From positions 2,207,750-2,271,749 of the forward strand of contig NW_020194589.1 in NCBI RefSeq assembly GCF_002865645.1: a DNA stretch of 64,000 bases. The letters run 5' to 3'. Source of the stretch: Hyaloscypha bicolor E. Its lineage: Eukaryota; Ascomycota; Leotiomycetes; Helotiales; Hyaloscyphaceae. Position numbers and translations under genes: made by a program. Shown here one piece after another: positions 59,501-64,000 of this stretch. The notes under the pieces are model-generated. The model did no database searches. It was not told where the DNA came from and saw only the letters and a list, made by a program, of their open reading frames with translations. Position 1 is the stretch's first letter, and each line of letters opens with the position of its first letter.

Positions 59501-60746
59501 CTAGGCCCTTACGTGCTCAGAACTGGGAACAGAAAACCACGTGTCAATGTAGTCTGACACGCAGGCCAGAGACTGCTCTTGGGGCGAATGGACCTCTGAG
59601 AAGCAGTGCGGCCGACTTAGGCCCCCGTACTTTGCGTATGGGAGGCCGGGGGGGCAGGGAGCGGTTGTGGAAGGCTCATGAAGCTGAAAGGCTGGCTGGC
59701 TGTTCGATAGTGCTGCGTGTCACCCTGGCTGCTGGCCGCTGCGTCCCACCACATGCACTCGCTCGCCAGTGATCCTTGAGCCTTGACCGGGGGGGTGGGG
59801 GATGGAGGGGAGTTGGAGGGGTTGATATACGCGGTAGACCTGCGAGGGCTTTCGTGGCTGGAGACCAGTGGGAGCCGCGCTGGATTGGTGAGATGAGATG
59901 AAGGAGGGCCGGATATCTCGACGTATATGCGCTACATATACGAGCGACCGCGAGGATAAATTCGATGCAGACTGCCGAAGGGAATGCAGGGAAGCGAGAG
60001 CAAAGTCTGGATATTATCAGGGCCAGCCTCGACTTATGTCAAGTGGTGAGGATCTTGACTCTCCTCGCTAAGGCCTCTCCCGATTTAGGTCCCAGCCCCA
60101 GTCCCAGTCCTAGTCCCAGTCCCAGTCCCAATCCCGTCCCCGTCCCAGTTCCAGGCCTTGCAAAGGCGGTGACGGTTCTGTCGAATAATCCGAGTCCCTT
60201 TTGCAGCACAACCACAGCCACTTACAATTCTCTCTACCACTACTTCACTCTCCCAAATCCAGAACGCTTTGTCTGCCAGACCCAGAGGGTCGCAGTGGAG
60301 TCCCATAGACACTCGTCTCGTCTCGTCTCTGTCTCCTCTCGTCCTTGCACTCGGTCGGTCGTTTTCGTCTGTGTCTCTCGTTGATTAGATCGAGGGTTCG
60401 CGTCGATCTTCAATCCGTCCCTCACTCTCTATCAAAAGATAATTCCCCACATCCATCTCTTCAGGTACTTGCCCCCTCCCCAATCGCTCACATCTCAGTA
60501 TGTTCTGCAGCAATCCGCTGTCACATGAGCGGAGAAGCTCAGAGACATTTTGCCAGCCACCGCTGACAACATCTTGTGATCTGAAGGTGGCAATATCGAA
60601 CCGAGGCTACCCAGCTTCGCGTTACCAGGACCCTACTCAATCAAGCTCGTCCCAATCGAATGGGTCATGAGCTGTCCACAACTTCCTATCGACCTGGAAA
60701 TTTGAAGTGGGACGGAGGAAATTGGGCATATACATAATAAAGTGTA
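56578..60746. other. Large gene-free interval
   Basis: 4.2 kb without a recognisable protein. The longest frames (173 codons minus at 57844-58365; 160 plus and 159 minus overlapping at 58.4-58.9 kb) lack any motif. It contains the CCCAGT microsatellite. From about 60.2 kb the plus strand is C/T-rich, probably the leader of the ABC transporter gene. Confidence 0.55.
60091..60150 (+). repeat. Imperfect CCCAGT hexanucleotide microsatellite
   Basis: About ten units of CCCAGT and one-base variants (CCTAGT, CCCAAT, CCCCGT) in tandem. Confidence 0.9.
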
Positions 60747-63700
60747 ATGGCAGGTGAGAGAGTCGAGCTGAGCTCGCCTTTGGGGTTCAATGGCACTTTC
60801 ACGGACACGGATCTACTCGAACTGGTCCACTTCCACTATGCCTGGGTTCTGTTTGTTGTGTTCTTGACGGCATTCGTGACCAACAGCATCCTCTCTGCCG
60901 AGCGTTCGTCGGAGTCGAAAGGACCTGTTTTATTGGGACCTGGTGGAAAGCCGCTACCGACCTCCATTGCTCGAAAGAACAAGGAGGAACGAGAAAAGAA
61001 CAAGAAGCTTAAGGATTTCAGCCGTGGTCGAAAGTTGCTCTTTCTTTACCTCTCCATTGGCCTCCTTGCGACCTTCGTGGCCAATGCGATCAATATAATT
61101 GTCCATGCTCTCACTGCCAGCGAGGATGGTTGGTGGTGCGGTGAAGCCACTGCTGTAAGTGGCAATGAAATCCAAGTCTGCTTTTGAACTAGACTAATAT
61201 TTGCAAATTTTAGGTATACGTTTGTGCCTCCGTCTTCTTCTACAGCATCTTCCTCATCTCGATGGTTGATACAACACCGTCTCCAAACATTGCCCATCAA
61301 ATCACATGGGTCATGGCGACAATCGGAGAACTGGTGCTGCTAGGAGGCACGCTAGCTCTCTATACCAAGCCTCATAGAGACAACAACTCTTTAACACGAG
61401 ACATGACGCACGACAATAAGAGTATATCCAATACACCCAACGAGTGGGAGGTTGTAGAAATCATTGCCGACACTTTACGAGCCATCATTCTCCTGTTCTT
61501 GGTTAGCTTCTACCTCATCTTCTCACTCGAACGTCTGTATAAAGCCAGGAGTGGTAGACGTGAAGAGCTTGACGAAAATTCCCCCCTACTTGTCAATGGC
61601 CACGCAAATGGAAATGGATATGTCCGTGGGAATGGGTCTATTCAGAACGGGCATGCTCATGGATCCGGATCAGAGAATGCAACTCCGCAAAATGGACATG
61701 CTGATGGCACTGCTCATCGATTGACCAATGGTGACACTGGTACAGGGGATACCCGTCGGAACATGGATGAGAACCCTGCCTTCTACAAGCCTACTACTGC
61801 CCCCAACAGGACATGGTGGGAGTACCTTAAAGGATATTCTCTCTTCTTCCCATACTTGTGGCCCAGCAAGTCTTTCAGGCTCAAGGTTGTGGTCGTCATT
61901 TGCTTCTTTATTGTCATTCTTCAAAGAATGGTGAACATGGCAGTCCCCCTCCAAGTCGGCAAAGTGACAACCGAATTGAGCAAATCGGGCGCCAAAATGC
62001 CTTGGCTTTCAATTTCTCTCCTCATTGGCTTCAAATTCTTACAAGGTACCTCTGGGATCCTTGGAGCTGTGAGATCGGTCCTCTGGATCCCTATCTCACA
62101 ATACTCCTACAAGGCATTGTCTACAGCTTCCTTTGAGCATGTTCACAGTCTCAGTCTGGACTTCCATCTGGGCAAGCGTACTGGAGAGGTGCTCTCTGCC
62201 TTGAGCAAAGGCAATGCGATCAACAACTTCCTGGAGCAAGTCACATTCTCAATGCTACCTATGATCTTTGATCTTGGGGTAGCTATTGTGTACTTTGGCG
62301 TTGCGTTCGACGCATACTACGCTCTTGTAGTCGCCATCATCACTTTCTCGTACCTGTATCTGACCATCCGCATGGCCCGATGGCGCTCTGATCAGCGGAG
62401 ACAAATGACGAATTTGAGTCGCGAGGAGGATGCTGTCAAGAACGATTCTCTGACTTCATACGAAACCGTCAAGTACTTCAATGCTGAGGACTACGAATTC
62501 GAACGCTACCGGAAGGCCGTTTCGGCGTTTCAGAAGATGGAATACAAGGTCACTATATCCTTGAACATCTTGAACATCTCTCAGAACATGGTTTTCATGA
62601 CGGGTCTTCTGGTAACGTCGTTCATCGCTGCATACCAAGTCACGACAGGCCAGCGTGATGTAGGTGACTTCGTGACTCTCCTCACTTACATGGGACAACT
62701 CCAGCAACCACTGAATTTCTTCGGATCCTTCTACCGCAGCGTCCAAAGCGCAATGATCAGTGGCGAGCGACTTCTGGAGCTCTTCAAGGAACAACCAACT
62801 GTTGTTGATGATCCAAGTGCCGTCGAAATGAAAAGCTGCGAAGGGCAAATTGACTTCAAGGATGTCAAGTTCTCCTATGATAAGCGAAAACCGGCTCTCG
62901 AGAATCTCAGCTTCACTTGCCGGCCAGGCACGACTACTGCGTTTGTCGGTGAATCAGGCGGCGGAAAGTCAACTGTATTCAGACTCCTCTTCAGGTTTTA
63001 TAATACTCAGGACGGCAGCATCCAGTTGGATGGCAGCGACATCAAGGGCATAACCATCGATTCTCTCCGACGCCACATCGGTGTTGTTCCGCAGGACACG
63101 ATTCTGTTCAACGAAACCCTAATGTATAATTTGAAGTACGCAAACCAGAACGCCACCGATGAAGATATTTATAACGCCTGTAGAGCTGCTTCCATTCACG
63201 ATAAGATTCTGGCTTTCCCAGACGGCTATGAGACCAAGGTCGGTGAGCGAGGTCTTCGTCTCAGTGGTGGTGAAAAGCAGCGTGTGGCCATCGCAAGAAC
63301 TATTATCAAGAATCCCCGCATTATCATGCTTGATGAGGCAACTGCAGCATTGGATTCCGATACAGAGCAGAACATTCAAGAAGCATTGCGAACTCTTTCT
63401 GAGGGCAGAACTATGCTCGTTATTGCGTAAGCAGCTCAATTGTTCTCTCTTCTAACAACACTACTGACATGGAATGTAGTCATCGATTGTCAACCATCAC
63501 AAGCGCTGATCAAATCCTCGTCCTCCATGCTGGAAAGGTTGCTGAATCCGGAACTCATCAAGAGCTTCTTGATCGCAAGGGTCGCTATTATAACATGTGG
63601 CGAAAGCAGATCCGTGCTGAACGCGCTGCTGAGCAAGCATTCCAAATGGCAGCAAAGGCGAAGGCTCTAAAAGAAGCTGTCATGGCCCGACCGGGTAGTT

Positions 63701-64000
63701 CAGGAAACGAAGGCAGTCCTAGCGAGGACGTCAGCGAGACCGAGGGAGACAATCGTAGCGGCTCGACGTTGGTTACTCCTAGCCACGGTTCCATTGCTCT
63801 TGTTCGTGCAGCTGAAACCTATAGGACCGCTGCGTCGATCGACGATTCCCATTCCGACGAGAATTCCGGAGACGATAAGATGGATGATGGAGAGCGCCCT
63901 TCCGGACCCAAACGCGAGGGGAAGTCACCAAAAGCCAAAAATACCAATACCAAGTCAGTCCAAGCTGATGAGGATGATGGTAATTTAGCCGACAATGACA
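60747..64000 (+). CDS. HMT1-like half-size ABC transporter (ABCB6 group), 3' end cut by window
   Basis: Predicted vacuolar/organellar exporter of the heavy-metal-tolerance group, which carries glutathione- or phytochelatin-linked substrates. Exons so far: 60747-61154, 61214-63426 and 63480 to the edge. An N-terminal extension of several membrane segments (FHYAWVLFVVFLTAFVTNSI; LFLYLSIGLLATFVANAI) is typical of Hmt1/ABCB6. A Gly/Asn-rich NG-repeat linker (GHANGNGYVRGNG) precedes the core six-helix domain. The nucleotide-binding domain is complete: Walker A GESGGGKST (about 715-723), Q-loop VPQD, signature LSGGEKQRVAIARTI (about 819), Walker B IIMLDEAT, H-loop AHRLST split by intron 2. The C-terminal tail is long, acidic and disordered and has no stop before the edge; a GTAATT site near 63980 might start another intron. 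Confidence 0.92.

Overview
The window reads as nuclear DNA of a filamentous ascomycete (Pezizomycotina, possibly Leotiomycetes; the class is an impression, not a demonstration). Genes are monocistronic and interrupted by short GT-AG introns, mostly 45-150 nt. Recognisable proteins include fungus-specific families (PalH/Rim21, Ste50, an HMT1-type ABC transporter, Gep4, a Pho2/Phx1/HTF1-type homeodomain factor). There is no rRNA, CRISPR array or bacterial-type operon, and I found no convincing tRNA.

Layout. 0.3-2.2 kb: homeodomain transcription factor (-) with about 4.4 kb of empty upstream DNA. 6.6-9.8 kb: GEP4 (-) and SmD3 (+) share a 227-bp divergent promoter, followed by an AAGAB/Irc6-type adaptin-binding protein (+). 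11.3-13.1 kb: a Myb/SANT-like disordered protein whose leader carries a degenerate 55-bp tandem repeat. 14-14.8 kb: PHS1 (-). 16-22.6 kb: small proteins of unknown function and a GPI-anchored Ser/Thr-rich protein. 23.6-26.4 kb: CDC48 (-). 27.3-27.6 kb: a small, possibly mitochondrial protein. 29.6-30.4 kb: an AT-rich, RIP-like relic. 31.3-33.2 kb: alternative NADH dehydrogenase (-). 34.2-35.8 kb: a six-exon GNAT acetyltransferase (-) with no single long open frame. 37-41.2 kb: an orphan membrane protein and a coiled-coil protein. 42.5-48 kb: Ste50 (-) and a large Tea4/TeaC/Bud14-like SH3 protein (-). 49.4-50.7 kb: a decayed zinc-type dehydrogenase pseudogene. 52-64 kb: three plus-strand membrane-protein genes, PalH/Rim21, ceramide synthase LAG1 and an HMT1-like ABC transporter that runs off the right edge.

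These are mainly core cell-biology genes rather than a dedicated cluster. Loose themes are membrane lipid metabolism (GEP4, PHS1, LAG1), polarity and MAPK signalling (Ste50, the TeaC-like protein), ambient pH sensing (Rim21), mitochondria (NDE, GEP4) and protein quality control (CDC48). No secondary-metabolite backbone gene, defence system or intact transposon was seen. I found no clear new multi-gene system. The points most worth following are the orphan proteins, the 55-bp leader repeat, the RIP-like relic and the recently broken dehydrogenase.

Exon borders were placed by eye from splice consensus and reading phase; all exon sums for named genes are divisible by three.
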